7,600 bases of DNA, taken from positions 1-7,600 of the forward strand of contig DCGT01000044.1 in NCBI GenBank assembly GCA_002315315.1. The letters are read 5' to 3'. A model generated the notes under the pieces. The model saw only the letters and a list, made by a program, of their open reading frames with translations, was not told where the DNA came from and did no database searches. Within the stretch, counting starts at the first letter, position 1. The number at the start of each line of letters is the position of its first letter. The position numbers and the translations under genes were made by a program. Shown piece by piece: positions 1 through 6,432 of the stretch. Origin of the DNA: Faecalibacterium sp. UBA1771 (GTDB lineage Bacteria > Bacillota > Clostridia > Oscillospirales > Ruminococcaceae).

Positions 1-386
1 GCCTGACGCTGAGCATCGTTGAAATATGCGGGAACGGTGATTACCGCTTCGGAAACCTTCTCGCCGAGATAAGCTTCCGCATCGCTCTTGAGCTTTTGCA
101 GAATCATAGCGGAGATTTCCTGCGGAGTGTATCCCTTGCCGTCGATATCGACCTTGCGGTCGGAGCCCATATCTCTCTTGATAGAGCTGATTGTTCTCTC
201 GGGGTTGGTAATAGCCTGTCTCTTGGCAACCTGACCTACCATTCTTTCACCCGTCTTGGAAAAAGCCACGACCGACGGAGTTGTTCTCGCGCCCTCGGCG
301 TTGGCGATAACTACCGGCTCGCCGCCTTCCATAACGGCTACGCAGGAGTTTGTGGTACCCAAATCTATTCCTATAATCTTTGACAT
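1..386 (-). CDS. dnaK: Molecular chaperone DnaK (Hsp70), N-terminal part, runs off left edge
   Basis: This is an ATP-dependent Hsp70 chaperone that binds exposed hydrophobic segments of unfolded proteins in the cytoplasm and works with DnaJ and GrpE. Only the first 128 codons are present, out of roughly 610-620 in the family. Visible features are the ATPase signature IDLGTTNS at residues 7-14, the TTPSVVAF phosphate/nucleotide-domain segment at 35-42, and AVITVPAYFNDAQRQ at 114-128. The segment around residues 72-90 is short and lacks the insert found in Gram-negative DnaK, which points to a Gram-positive host. The ATG is at 386, preceded by AAGGAG at 396-401 with a 9-base spacer. It lies 119 bp downstream of grpE. 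I see no second CIRCE and no convincing promoter in that gap, so transcription most likely comes from the hrcA promoter. Confidence 0.98.
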   Translation of the reverse strand, partial: MSKIIGIDLGTTNSCVAVMEGGEPVVIANAEGARTTPSVVAFSKTGERMVGQVAKRQAITNPERTISSIKRDMGSDRKVDIDGKGYTPQEISAMILQKLKSDAEAYLGEKVSEAVITVPAYFNDAQRQ

Positions 387-444
387 TTTCTTTTTCTCCT
401 TTTTGAATATTGTTTACTTGCTATACTGCTTTTATTGATTGTAT

Positions 445-467
445 ATAAAACGGTGTTTCCGTCTTAT
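445..467 (-). other. RNA hairpin in the grpE-dnaK intergenic spacer
   Basis: On the minus-strand transcript, bases 459-467 pair with 445-453. This gives nine pairs including one G-U, with a five-base AAACA loop. No uridine tract follows, so it does not look like a terminator. A stem between grpE and dnaK could mark an mRNA processing or stability point that adjusts dnaK levels relative to grpE and hrcA. That role is inference from location; the pairing itself is visible. Confidence 0.4.
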
Positions 468-505
468 TGACTAATTATTTGCGGATTGTTCGGCTTAGGT
501 CTCAT

Positions 506-1084
506 CTACTGCGCAACCGCCACCATTGACGGGCGTATAACCTTATCGTGAAGCTTGTAGCCCTTTTGAAGTACCTTGGTGACCTTGCCGCTCTCGTATT
601 CCCCGCTCTCCTCCTGCATCACCGCATTGTGTACCAAGGGGTCGAAATCGCTTCCGAGCGCCTCTATTTCGGTAACACCCAAATCGGCAAGCGACTTACG
701 GAACAACGAGAGCGTCATCTCAACGCCCTTCTTGTAATCGGCGTCGACGCTTTCCGCTTCGGCGGCACGTTCAAGATTGTCGAAAACCGGCAATATTGCC
801 TTGACCGCAACCTGCGTCCCGTAGCTTATCGAATCCGACTTTTCCTTATCGGTGCGCTTGCGATAGTTGGCAAACTCGGCAGCCGTCCTCATCAGCGTGT
901 CCTTTTGGCTGTCCAGCTCCTTTTTGAGAAGTGCCAGCTCGTCATCGACCTGCTCCTCAACCTGTTCGGTTTTCTCGGTCTGCTCGGCAGTCTCGACCTC
1001 TGTCTGCTCGATTTCTTCTATTATGTTCTCTTCGCCGACCGTTTCGTTCTCGGGAACGGCTGCTTCCTTTTTCTTATTATCCAT
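506..1084 (-). CDS. grpE: Nucleotide exchange factor GrpE
   Basis: GrpE is a homodimeric cytoplasmic cochaperone that releases ADP from DnaK and so resets the DnaK cycle. The protein is 192 residues, a normal length. Residues 1-50 are acidic, Glu/Gln-rich and low in complexity, as is common in Bacillota GrpE. Residues about 48-85 form the start of the long coiled coil, including AAEFANYRKRTDKEK at 68-82. The C-terminal beta domain carries FDPLVHNAVM at 147-156 and LQKGYKLHDKVIRPSMVAV at 172-190, the core of the family signature. The ATG at 1084 is preceded by GGAGA at 1091-1095. The start lies 18 bp after the hrcA stop, so the two are cotranscribed. Confidence 0.98.
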   Translation of the reverse strand: MDNKKKEAAVPENETVGEENIIEEIEQTEVETAEQTEKTEQVEEQVDDELALLKKELDSQKDTLMRTAAEFANYRKRTDKEKSDSISYGTQVAVKAILPVFDNLERAAEAESVDADYKKGVEMTLSLFRKSLADLGVTEIEALGSDFDPLVHNAVMQEESGEYESGKVTKVLQKGYKLHDKVIRPSMVAVAQ

Positions 1085-1102
1085 ATTGATTCTCCGTTCA
1101 TT

Positions 1103-2134
1103 CTATATTGCCGCGCTGTCGTTGCGGAGCATTTCACCGAGCCTGTCGCAGAAATAACGCAGTCTCGGAATTATGTATGCATAATTCACACGGATCGGAC
1201 CCGCTATCCCTATGCCGCCGGTAAGACCGTTCATAGAGCGGTATCTTGCGGTTATTATGCCCAAATTACTGTGTCCGTAACGCTCAAGCTCATCTCCGAC
1301 ATACACATTTATATCGGAATCTGAGCCGTCGTTCAAAATATTGCTTATCGTTTCGTCGTTGCCGAACAGCTCAAGCAGCTCTTTGATATTATCGTCGAAT
1401 TCGTGGTATTTCAGCAAATTCTGCTGACCTGCCGTGAACACAAAAACATCGGCGGCGTGCTTGACCATCGACAATGCCGACGACACGACCGGCGTAAGCT
1501 TTGAAGCCGACTCGTCGAGCATCGCATTTATCTGCCGAATAAGCATAGGCGTGACATCCTGCGGCGACACAAAGGTCAGATGATCGTTGAAAATCGCTTC
1601 GAGCGCCGCGATATCATTGTCATTCAGCTCCTCACCCACGCGGCAGACACGGCTCTTGACCGAGCCGGCATCGGTAACTCCGAGCACTGCTACGCTGTAT
1701 CTGCCGACACGAAGCACCTGAAAATGAACAAGATGCTCGGTACCCTTGGGAGTTGACGCGAACACACCCAGACCGGAAAGCTTGGCAAGCTCTCTCGCCG
1801 CCGCCTCAACCGCCTTATTCGGGTCGGAATCAAGCGACGCGATAACGCTGTCGATAGCCGCCTTTTCATCATCTCTCGGCGGGTATATGAGCATAAGATT
1901 GTCTACATAATAGCGGTAGCCGAGCGGTGTCGGCACGCGCCCCGCCGATGTGTGCGGCTGTTCAAGCAGTCCTATCGAGGTAAGCTCTGCCATTTCGTTG
2001 CGCAGTGTCGCCGACGAAACCGAAAGCTCGTTCAGAAAATTATTGAGAATATGTGAGCCGACGGGGTCGCCGCTATTAGTGTGCAGCACAACCACCGCCG
2101 CCAAAATTGTTCTTTTCCGTTTACTGATATCCAT
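1103..2134 (-). CDS. hrcA: Heat-inducible transcription repressor HrcA
   Basis: HrcA is a dimeric repressor of class I heat-shock genes that binds CIRCE operators. In studied Bacillota its folding and activity depend on GroEL, which lets it sense unfolded protein. The protein is 343 residues, the typical length. The N-terminal winged helix is clear: PVGSHIL at 24-30, SSATLRNEM at 40-48, and the wing SAGRVPTPLGYRYYVD at 63-78. The rest is the GAF-like dimerisation domain, ending with the GPIRVNYAYIIPRL segment. The ATG at 2134 is preceded by AAGAGGAAA at 2141-2149, and the CIRCE operator ends 21 bp upstream. It is the first gene of the hrcA-grpE-dnaK operon and should be autorepressed. A small deviation is LHTNSGDPVGS where many homologues have an acidic residue before the glycine (for example ETGEPVGS). 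Confidence 0.97.
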   Translation of the reverse strand: MDISKRKRTILAAVVVLHTNSGDPVGSHILNNFLNELSVSSATLRNEMAELTSIGLLEQPHTSAGRVPTPLGYRYYVDNLMLIYPPRDDEKAAIDSVIASLDSDPNKAVEAAARELAKLSGLGVFASTPKGTEHLVHFQVLRVGRYSVAVLGVTDAGSVKSRVCRVGEELNDNDIAALEAIFNDHLTFVSPQDVTPMLIRQINAMLDESASKLTPVVSSALSMVKHAADVFVFTAGQQNLLKYHEFDDNIKELLELFGNDETISNILNDGSDSDINVYVGDELERYGHSNLGIITARYRSMNGLTGGIGIAGPIRVNYAYIIPRLRYFCDRLGEMLRNDSAAI

Positions 2135-2155
2135 ATCACATTTCCTCTTGAGTAA

Positions 2156-2182
2156 TTAGCACTCGCACCTATCGAGTGCTAA
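2156..2182 (-). promoter_or_regulatory. CIRCE operator (HrcA binding site)
   Basis: A perfect 9-9-9 inverted repeat is present: TTAGCACTC, a nine-base spacer, then GAGTGCTAA. This matches the established CIRCE consensus exactly. It sits just upstream of hrcA, overlapping the expected transcription start, so bound HrcA would block initiation. Its presence predicts heat-shock induction of the whole operon. Confidence 0.97.
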
Positions 2183-2187
2183 CAATT

Positions 2188-2218
2188 ATTATAATACAGC
2201 ATTTTTCCGCTTTGTCAA
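2188..2218 (-). promoter_or_regulatory. Sigma-A promoter of the hrcA operon
   Basis: The minus strand has a perfect -35 box, TTGACA, at 2213-2218. The -10 is TATTAT at 2191-2196 with a 16-base spacer, or TATAAT at 2188-2193 with a 19-base spacer. Either choice places the transcription start at the edge of the CIRCE repeat, the normal arrangement for class I heat-shock operons. Confidence 0.85.
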
Positions 2219-2421
2219 TAGTTTTCAAAAATATTTATACATAAACCGTGCATTGGCATTATTTGCGTTTTTCATCGTATAGGTGCTCCAGACCTACAGC
2301 CGCAGAGGCTCTGCACTCAATTTAAAATGTATGAAATTCAATAATGAAGCATACCGAATCAGGACTCGTTCACCAACCGCATCACGCTATCCACGACTAT
2401 GCAAAATATTCACAAAACAAA
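2219..2421. other. Divergent non-coding spacer with two small adjacent hairpins
   Basis: The full gap between the hrcA operator and the serine hydrolase gene is about 320 bp. Its two ends hold promoters, and this middle part has no supported gene. Two small stems lie side by side: TAGGT/ACCTA (2280-2284 with 2292-2296) and GCAGA/TCTGC (2302-2306 with 2310-2314). They sit in a locally GC-rich patch within AT-rich DNA. No uridine tract follows on either strand, so they are not obvious terminators. I recognise no known riboswitch. Confidence 0.4.
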
Positions 2422-2449
2422 TTGCAAAAACGCCGATTTTTGATATAAT
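2422..2449 (+). promoter_or_regulatory. Promoter of the serine hydrolase gene
   Basis: The site has TTGCAA at 2422-2427, a 16-base spacer, and a perfect TATAAT at 2444-2449. A TG one base before the -10 makes it an extended -10. The predicted start near 2456 gives a leader of about 47 bases before the ATG at 2503. Confidence 0.75.
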
Positions 2450-2502
2450 AATAACAAGTATTTTTACAAACACACCATACCCCGAAAAGAAAGGAATAAA
2501 AT

Positions 2503-4017
2503 ATGCTTAATTCATCTCCGCTCAAACGTGCCACGCCCGAATCCCAGGGCGTATCAAGCCGCGAGCTGCTCAAAACAATCAAGCTGATGGACGAATCGGT
2601 CAACGAGGTACACGGTTTTATGATAGAGCGCAACGGATATGTGCTTGCCGAGTCGTGGCTTGCTCCCTATCGTGCCGACTACCCGCACACCTGCCATTCG
2701 CTCGGGAAAAGCTATACCTGCACAGCGATCGGCATCTGCGCCACCAAGGGACTGCTCAGCGTCGATGACCTTATTGTCGATATTTTTGCCGACGAAATAA
2801 AGCTCTGGGGTATCACGCCCGACCCGATTTACCGCCGTTTGAAGCTTCGCGATGTTATGTGTATGGGTGACGGAATGGAGCGTATGCCGGGTCTCGGAAC
2901 ATTTTGGCTGGAGGATTATCTTTCCGTAAAGCTCAAATACGAGCCGAGTGAACATTTTATGTACAACACTACCGCCTCATGCGTACTCGGAGCAGTTGTC
3001 GAAAAGGTTACCGGTATGAGCACCTATGACTTCCTTAAAAAGGAGCTTTTCGACAAAATCGGCATCGGTGACGACGACTTAGTTTGGCTTCGTTTCCCCA
3101 ACGGCATCTGCGCCGAACCGGGCATTAGTGCCACCACCGAGGCAAATCTGCGGCTCGGAATGTTCTATGTAGACGACGGCCTTGCCGACGGCAGTCAGAT
3201 TATCGACAAAGAATGGATCAGAAACGCGACCTCCGTTCAAAACAGGGACAAAAACGGAGACTACATAGCCAACACCGCCGGCTACGGCTGGCAGCTTTGG
3301 ATTTGCGACAAGGAGGGTCAGTTCCGCTTTGAAGGCGGTCAGGGACAGATGATGATTGCCGACCGACCGCACAACGCCGTCTGTGCATTCCACCAGGCGG
3401 GCAGAGACCCAAAAGGCTATGCTTACAATAATGTGCTTATTCAGGAGCTTATGTCTTCGTTCGGCAATGATACTCTGCCGGAGGATGAAGAGGGTTATGC
3501 CGAGCTGCAAAGCTATCTCGCCAACCGCGCCTTGCCCGATATGCAGAGCCGTCCCGTACCGCAAAATGCCAAGAAATGGGAGGGCATCTACGGTCTGAAG
3601 GATGGTCACCCCTATTTCTGGCTTGAGGTCTGTCCCGGTCCCGAATTTGACTTCTATCACAATTTCTACGATGTTTCGGTCAAGCGCGAAACCGAAATTA
3701 TTTCATTCAAATTCGACGGCGACGACCTTTTGCTGACCGTAAATAATGCGAGCGTTTTCCGTCTGAGTCTCAAGGGCAAGCTTGAAGCAGGCGACACCCG
3801 CGGCGTAATACCTCAGCTTACCAAAACCTGCGGAACAGCGTATTTTGAAAACGAAAACGAGCTGGTAACGTATATTCGCTATCTCAACGGCTGGCAGACC
3901 AACGTCACTCATTTCCGCCTTGACGGAGCCGATCTGACAATCGACATAGAAAAGGATATGCTCCACGAGGGCAGAGAGCCTATCCGTCAGCACGGCACGG
4001 CAAGAAAGATAAGATAA
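2503..4017 (+). CDS. Serine hydrolase, class C beta-lactamase/PBP fold
   Basis: This is a member of the beta-lactamase-related serine hydrolase family (Pfam Beta-lactamase, AmpC/EstB-like), which includes esterases, peptidases and amidases; the substrate cannot be read from sequence. The protein is 504 residues. The nucleophile motif is S66-L-G-K69 (in HSLGKS). The tyrosine motif is Y154-N-T in HFMYNTTAS, with LGAVVEKVTG following as usual. The third catalytic-site strand is probably EGGQGQ at 277-282, replacing the KTG/HxG of classical enzymes. The N-terminal segment has TPESQGVSS at 11-19, typical of this family. There is no signal peptide or membrane segment, so it is probably cytoplasmic and not a resistance beta-lactamase. 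Residues from about 345 form an extra C-terminal domain I do not recognise. The ATG at 2503 is preceded by AAGGAA at 2491-2496. It is monocistronic, with its own promoter and a terminator just downstream. Confidence 0.9.
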   Translation: MLNSSPLKRATPESQGVSSRELLKTIKLMDESVNEVHGFMIERNGYVLAESWLAPYRADYPHTCHSLGKSYTCTAIGICATKGLLSVDDLIVDIFADEIKLWGITPDPIYRRLKLRDVMCMGDGMERMPGLGTFWLEDYLSVKLKYEPSEHFMYNTTASCVLGAVVEKVTGMSTYDFLKKELFDKIGIGDDDLVWLRFPNGICAEPGISATTEANLRLGMFYVDDGLADGSQIIDKEWIRNATSVQNRDKNGDYIANTAGYGWQLWICDKEGQFRFEGGQGQMMIADRPHNAVCAFHQAGRDPKGYAYNNVLIQELMSSFGNDTLPEDEEGYAELQSYLANRALPDMQSRPVPQNAKKWEGIYGLKDGHPYFWLEVCPGPEFDFYHNFYDVSVKRETEIISFKFDGDDLLLTVNNASVFRLSLKGKLEAGDTRGVIPQLTKTCGTAYFENENELVTYIRYLNGWQTNVTHFRLDGADLTIDIEKDMLHEGREPIRQHGTARKIR

Positions 4018-4054
4018 TCGGTCCTTATTGCTCCGATTTCGACATAAACCAATA

Positions 4055-4098
4055 AATAAACGCCGTCGGCATTCAAGCAAGTGCCGACGGCGTTTATT
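4055..4098. terminator. Bidirectional rho-independent terminator between convergent genes
   Basis: A perfect 17-bp stem pairs 4055-4071 with 4082-4098 around a 10-base loop. The core is GC-rich (CGCCGTCGGCA against TGCCGACGGCG) and is flanked by A:T pairs. The plus-strand tail TTTATTAT and the minus-strand tail TTTATTTATT are both U-rich. It lies between the serine hydrolase stop (4017) and the PHP gene stop (4104), so it can end both transcripts. Confidence 0.92.
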
Positions 4099-4103
4099 AT
4101 GTA

Positions 4104-4787
4104 TTATATATTGTTTTCAAGCTCGAAAATTCTGTAGCTACCCGATTTGAGCACCTCAATAAACTGCTTCTCGCTGTTGATAGGCTCATCGGTCTCGATT
4201 CCAGCCAGCTTCTTTTGCGCTCCGGCAAAATGATTGTCGGTACCTGCGGTTTTGATAAATCCGTATTGCTCGGCGTAGATGTCAGCCATCTTATTTTCAA
4301 GCTCGGTGCGGCAAGCGTTGAGCGTTTCTATTCCCTGAACGCTTCTCGGATACAGTCTGATATGGTCGATATACCGCGCCTCGCGGAACGGGTGTGCCTG
4401 TATCACAAGACCACCCTCGCTCGCCATAAGCTTCATCTCGGTAATCTTGTCCATACCGTAAATTTCGCTGTGCTTCAAGAACCAATCCTTGTCAAGTCCG
4501 TAAACAAGGAAATCCGTTCCCCTGTACGACATCTCAATACCGCCGAAAATCTTAATTCCGTACTTTTCAGACAATCCGAGTGCCTTCTCGTAGTCGGAGA
4601 AATAAAAACGGATTTTTGCCTCATAGTTTGCGGCATCGTCATAGGCACAGTTACCGTCGATAAAATGATTAGTGATAAATAATCCGTCATATCCGAGCGA
4701 AGCATAAAATGCAACCGTTTCTTCAACCGAAGCCACGGCGCACTTGCTCACGGGACTGGTATGACAATGTGTTTCGTATCTGAACAT
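4104..4787 (-). CDS. PHP-domain metal-dependent phosphoesterase
   Basis: PHP-domain proteins hydrolyse phosphoesters using a cluster of two or three metal ions. Relatives include histidinol-phosphate phosphatase, RNase AM and polymerase-associated domains; the substrate here is unknown. The protein is 227 residues. Visible metal ligands follow the family order: H7-x-H9 in THCHTS, N40-H41 in ITNHF, E85 in GGIEMSY, H132-P133 in IQAHPF, and D184-N-H186 in GTDNH. This set looks complete, so the enzyme is probably active. It has no signal peptide and is likely cytoplasmic. The ATG at 4787 follows AGAGGT with about six bases of spacing. It has its own strong promoter at 4826-4854, 85 bp after the GNAT gene, though readthrough from that gene is possible because I see no terminator between them. 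Confidence 0.88.
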   Translation of the reverse strand: MFRYETHCHTSPVSKCAVASVEETVAFYASLGYDGLFITNHFIDGNCAYDDAANYEAKIRFYFSDYEKALGLSEKYGIKIFGGIEMSYRGTDFLVYGLDKDWFLKHSEIYGMDKITEMKLMASEGGLVIQAHPFREARYIDHIRLYPRSVQGIETLNACRTELENKMADIYAEQYGFIKTAGTDNHFAGAQKKLAGIETDEPINSEKQFIEVLKSGSYRIFELENNI

Positions 4788-4825
4788 TTATTTTACCTCT
4801 GTTTAACCGATATATATTACTATTA

Positions 4826-4854
4826 AGTATATTGCCGTTTTCGTCAAATGTCAA
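4826..4854 (-). promoter_or_regulatory. Sigma-A promoter of the PHP gene
   Basis: The minus strand shows a perfect TTGACA at 4849-4854, an ideal 17-base spacer, and TATACT at 4826-4831. The predicted start near 4819 gives a leader of about 32 bases. It is the best-matching spaced promoter in the window. Confidence 0.82.
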
Positions 4855-4871
4855 AGGATTTTGCGGCTTAC

Positions 4872-5471
4872 TTACTGTTCCGACAGCTCACACAACAATT
4901 CATACTGCTTTTTTGAAACGATCTTCTTCAATGTATCCATCGCCTTGTCATACTCGTTTATATAATGTGAAAAGGTATCGGTTTTTTGTATTTTAAATCC
5001 CATAGACAGATACAGAAAAATCGCTTTCACACTCCACGGCTGTGTATGAATGTATATAGGCAACGCCCTTTGCTTTTCAAAAATATTCATAACCGAGCCG
5101 CACAGAGCTTTTCCTAAGCCCATGCCCCGATATCTTTCATCGACAATCAGCCAATGAAGCGATGAAATCTCCGAAGCTTCCCTCTTATCCCGCCACGCAA
5201 TACACGAACCGACAACCTCGTTTTGACTGTTTACCGCAAAAAGGATATTACCGAGTTGTTCTTCATCCTGCAAATATGCAGCCGTAAAATATTTTTCCGC
5301 TTCTTCCGCAGACGAGAAATCGCCCTCATCACATTCCATCGCCGCCCATGCTTTTTCATATCCTTTTTGATATGTCACAACGGAAAATCCTGCGGGCAAT
5401 ACCGTCTCATTGACGATGTAATTATCGCATCTCAATATTGTATTATAAAACGGTATCGTTCTGTCTGTCAT
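4872..5471 (-). CDS. GNAT family N-acetyltransferase
   Basis: GNAT enzymes transfer an acetyl group from acetyl-CoA to an amine on a small molecule, peptide or protein. The protein is 199 residues. The acetyl-CoA pyrophosphate-binding motif A is RYRGMGLGKAL at 113-123, preceded by the beta-4 strand SSLHWLIVDE. Motif B is visible as AIFLYLSMGFKI at 150-161, with the usual tyrosine and GF. N-terminal residues 1-60 are less conserved and probably shape the substrate site; the substrate is not predictable. Its ATG overlaps the stop codon of the upstream methyltransferase (shared ATGA, 5468-5471), so translation is probably coupled and the two are cotranscribed. No strong Shine-Dalgarno of its own is evident. 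Confidence 0.88.
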   Translation of the reverse strand: MTDRTIPFYNTILRCDNYIVNETVLPAGFSVVTYQKGYEKAWAAMECDEGDFSSAEEAEKYFTAAYLQDEEQLGNILFAVNSQNEVVGSCIAWRDKREASEISSLHWLIVDERYRGMGLGKALCGSVMNIFEKQRALPIYIHTQPWSVKAIFLYLSMGFKIQKTDTFSHYINEYDKAMDTLKKIVSKKQYELLCELSEQ

Positions 5472-6058
5472 ATAAATCTTTTTCCCGTCACCTGGTAAAA
5501 GCTGTCGTTTGATACAACCGTTCCGACAATGAGATATCTTCTGAAAATCTCGGCTAAATCCTCAACGGGCAGTAAGCCGTTGGAAACACGACTCGGTGCT
5601 CCCCGATGACAAGCGTCAATCTTTTCACGGCTTGAACCGTGCGCCACAGTAAGAATTCCGCCGTCCTTGAGCAGCTTCGACAGCCTTGCAATCAGTCGTT
5701 CGCCGTCGGGAAAATGAGGAAAAGCATTATAAACGACAATGCTGTCATATTCGTTTCCGACATCGACAATTTCGACGTCGCCGCAAACAAATTCGACACG
5801 GTTATCATCGATTTTCGACTTGGCAACACGAATCATCTCGGCCGAAATGTCGATAGCCGTAACGGAAGAAACGCCGCGCTTGAGATAATCACTGACAAGC
5901 ACACCGGTACCGCAAGCCACATCAAGCACCCTCGAGCCTTCGTGAACGCACGCATTATTCAAAATGGCATCAATAGCCTCATCATTTCGCTTCAGAGAGC
6001 TGTCCCAGCCTGCCGCCCTGCCGTTAAAGAATTCAATTACTTCTCGCTTGTCAATCAT
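5468..6058 (-). CDS. Class I SAM-dependent methyltransferase
   Basis: This is a Rossmann-fold methyltransferase of the Methyltransf_11/25 type acting on an unknown, probably small-molecule, substrate. Numbering from the ATG at 6058, it is 196 residues. Motif I is VLDVACGTG at 44-52, and the acidic residue at the end of strand 2 is D70 in TAIDIS. The motif II/III region has EFVCGDVE, and motif IV is VVYNAFPHFPD. GGILTVAHGSSREKIDACH follows and is shared by a recognisable clostridial subgroup. A GTG at 6061 directly precedes the ATG. The ATG is preferred because AGGTG at 6064-6068 sits five bases from it but would nearly touch the GTG. The gene overlaps the GNAT gene by four bases, suggesting that both enzymes modify the same or related substrates. 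That functional link is inference. Confidence 0.92.
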   Translation of the reverse strand: MIDKREVIEFFNGRAAGWDSSLKRNDEAIDAILNNACVHEGSRVLDVACGTGVLVSDYLKRGVSSVTAIDISAEMIRVAKSKIDDNRVEFVCGDVEIVDVGNEYDSIVVYNAFPHFPDGERLIARLSKLLKDGGILTVAHGSSREKIDACHRGAPSRVSNGLLPVEDLAEIFRRYLIVGTVVSNDSFYQVTGKRFI

Positions 6059-6063
6059 CACGT

Positions 6064-6068
6064 CACCT
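6064..6068 (-). promoter_or_regulatory. Ribosome binding site that decides the methyltransferase start
   Basis: AGGTG on the minus strand lies five bases before the ATG at 6058 and only two bases before the GTG at 6061. Normal spacing favours the ATG, which shortens the protein by one residue. Confidence 0.6.
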
Positions 6069-6091
6069 AAAAACTATTTATTATATTTATA

Positions 6092-6120
6092 ATTATAAGC
6101 GCCGCATCGCAAGGCGAGAA
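6092..6120 (-). promoter_or_regulatory. Weak candidate promoter of the methyltransferase-GNAT pair
   Basis: A perfect TATAAT lies at 6092-6097 on the minus strand. The position 17 bases upstream (6115-6120) reads TTCTCG, matching only three of six -35 bases. A second TATAAT at 6080-6085 has no -35. Some promoter is needed here because a terminator-like hairpin lies upstream at 6197-6224, but the exact site is uncertain. Confidence 0.35.
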
Positions 6121-6196
6121 GCCTGTGGGGGGGATATAAACTCCTTATTGTTAAAATTAAAACCTAATAACATATATATTATCAAGACAAAATAAC

Positions 6197-6224
6197 ACCG
6201 CTCCGTTTTTTCAACAAGAGCGGT
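6197..6224 (-). terminator. Probable terminator of the small-gene cluster
   Basis: ACCGCTC at 6197-6203 pairs with GAGCGGT at 6218-6224 (7 bp, 14-base loop). On the minus strand it is followed by TGTTATTTTG, a moderately U-rich tail, 17 bp after the stop of the DUF1540 gene. The large loop and interrupted U-tract make it weaker than the hairpin at 4055-4098. Confidence 0.6.
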
Positions 6225-6240
6225 TTTGAACAGATAATAA

Positions 6241-6417
6241 TCAGTCGCCGAAAATGTCGCGCTCCGGCTTGCTGTCGGAAAAGCTGCTGCAGACTGTGCC
6301 GGTAACACTGTCGGCGCTCACGGTAATAGAACCGAGCGAACAGTATCCTCCGCAGTCACAGTGATGGCTACAGCGTTCGGCACCACACTTTATTGCATAG
6401 TTGGGTCTGTCGTTCAT
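6241..6417 (-). CDS. DUF1540 domain-containing cysteine-rich small protein
   Basis: This is a 58-residue protein of unknown function that resembles the DUF1540 family of small cysteine-rich proteins common in Bacillota. Cysteines fall at 11, 16, 20, 22, 26 and 43, with H18-H19 between them. The pattern IKC-x4-C, then YCSLGSITV, then TVCSSF fits the family. The cysteine/histidine spacing suggests a small metal-binding fold, which is inference. The frame is open upstream to an ATG at 6480, but the start at 6417 is chosen because a full AAGGAGG (6426-6432) lies eight bases before it. It follows the 44-codon gene by 63 bp and is probably cotranscribed, since I find no convincing promoter in that gap. 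A small hairpin lies just ahead of its ribosome binding site. Confidence 0.82.
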   Translation of the reverse strand: MNDRPNYAIKCGAERCSHHCDCGGYCSLGSITVSADSVTGTVCSSFSDSKPERDIFGD

Positions 6418-6425
6418 AACAATAT

Positions 6426-6432
6426 CCTCCTT
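6426..6432 (-). promoter_or_regulatory. Strong Shine-Dalgarno fixing the DUF1540 start
   Basis: AAGGAGG on the minus strand is eight bases before the ATG at 6417. It places the start 21 codons inside the longest open frame and argues against the upstream ATG at 6480. Confidence 0.85.

Noticed and set aside
548..1324. Long plus-strand open frame of 258 codons opposite grpE and the hrcA 3' end
   Set aside because: It is antisense to two certain genes, has no recognisable domain, and arises from the codon bias of the real strand.
2224..2274. Possible 16-codon minus-strand peptide upstream of the hrcA promoter
   Set aside because: It is very short, its GGAG lies ten bases away, it runs into the hrcA promoter region, and no promoter for it is visible.
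3079..3660. Minus-strand open frame of 193 codons inside the serine hydrolase gene
   Set aside because: It lies wholly opposite a well-supported gene with catalytic motifs and shows no family resemblance of its own.
4215..4682. Plus-strand open frame of 155 codons opposite the PHP gene
   Set aside because: The minus-strand PHP protein has its full set of metal ligands, so the plus frame is an antisense shadow.
6093..6308. Minus-strand 71-codon frame crossing the terminator hairpin and the GC-rich block
   Set aside because: It overlaps the DUF1540 gene in another frame, runs through a terminator and lacks a ribosome binding site.
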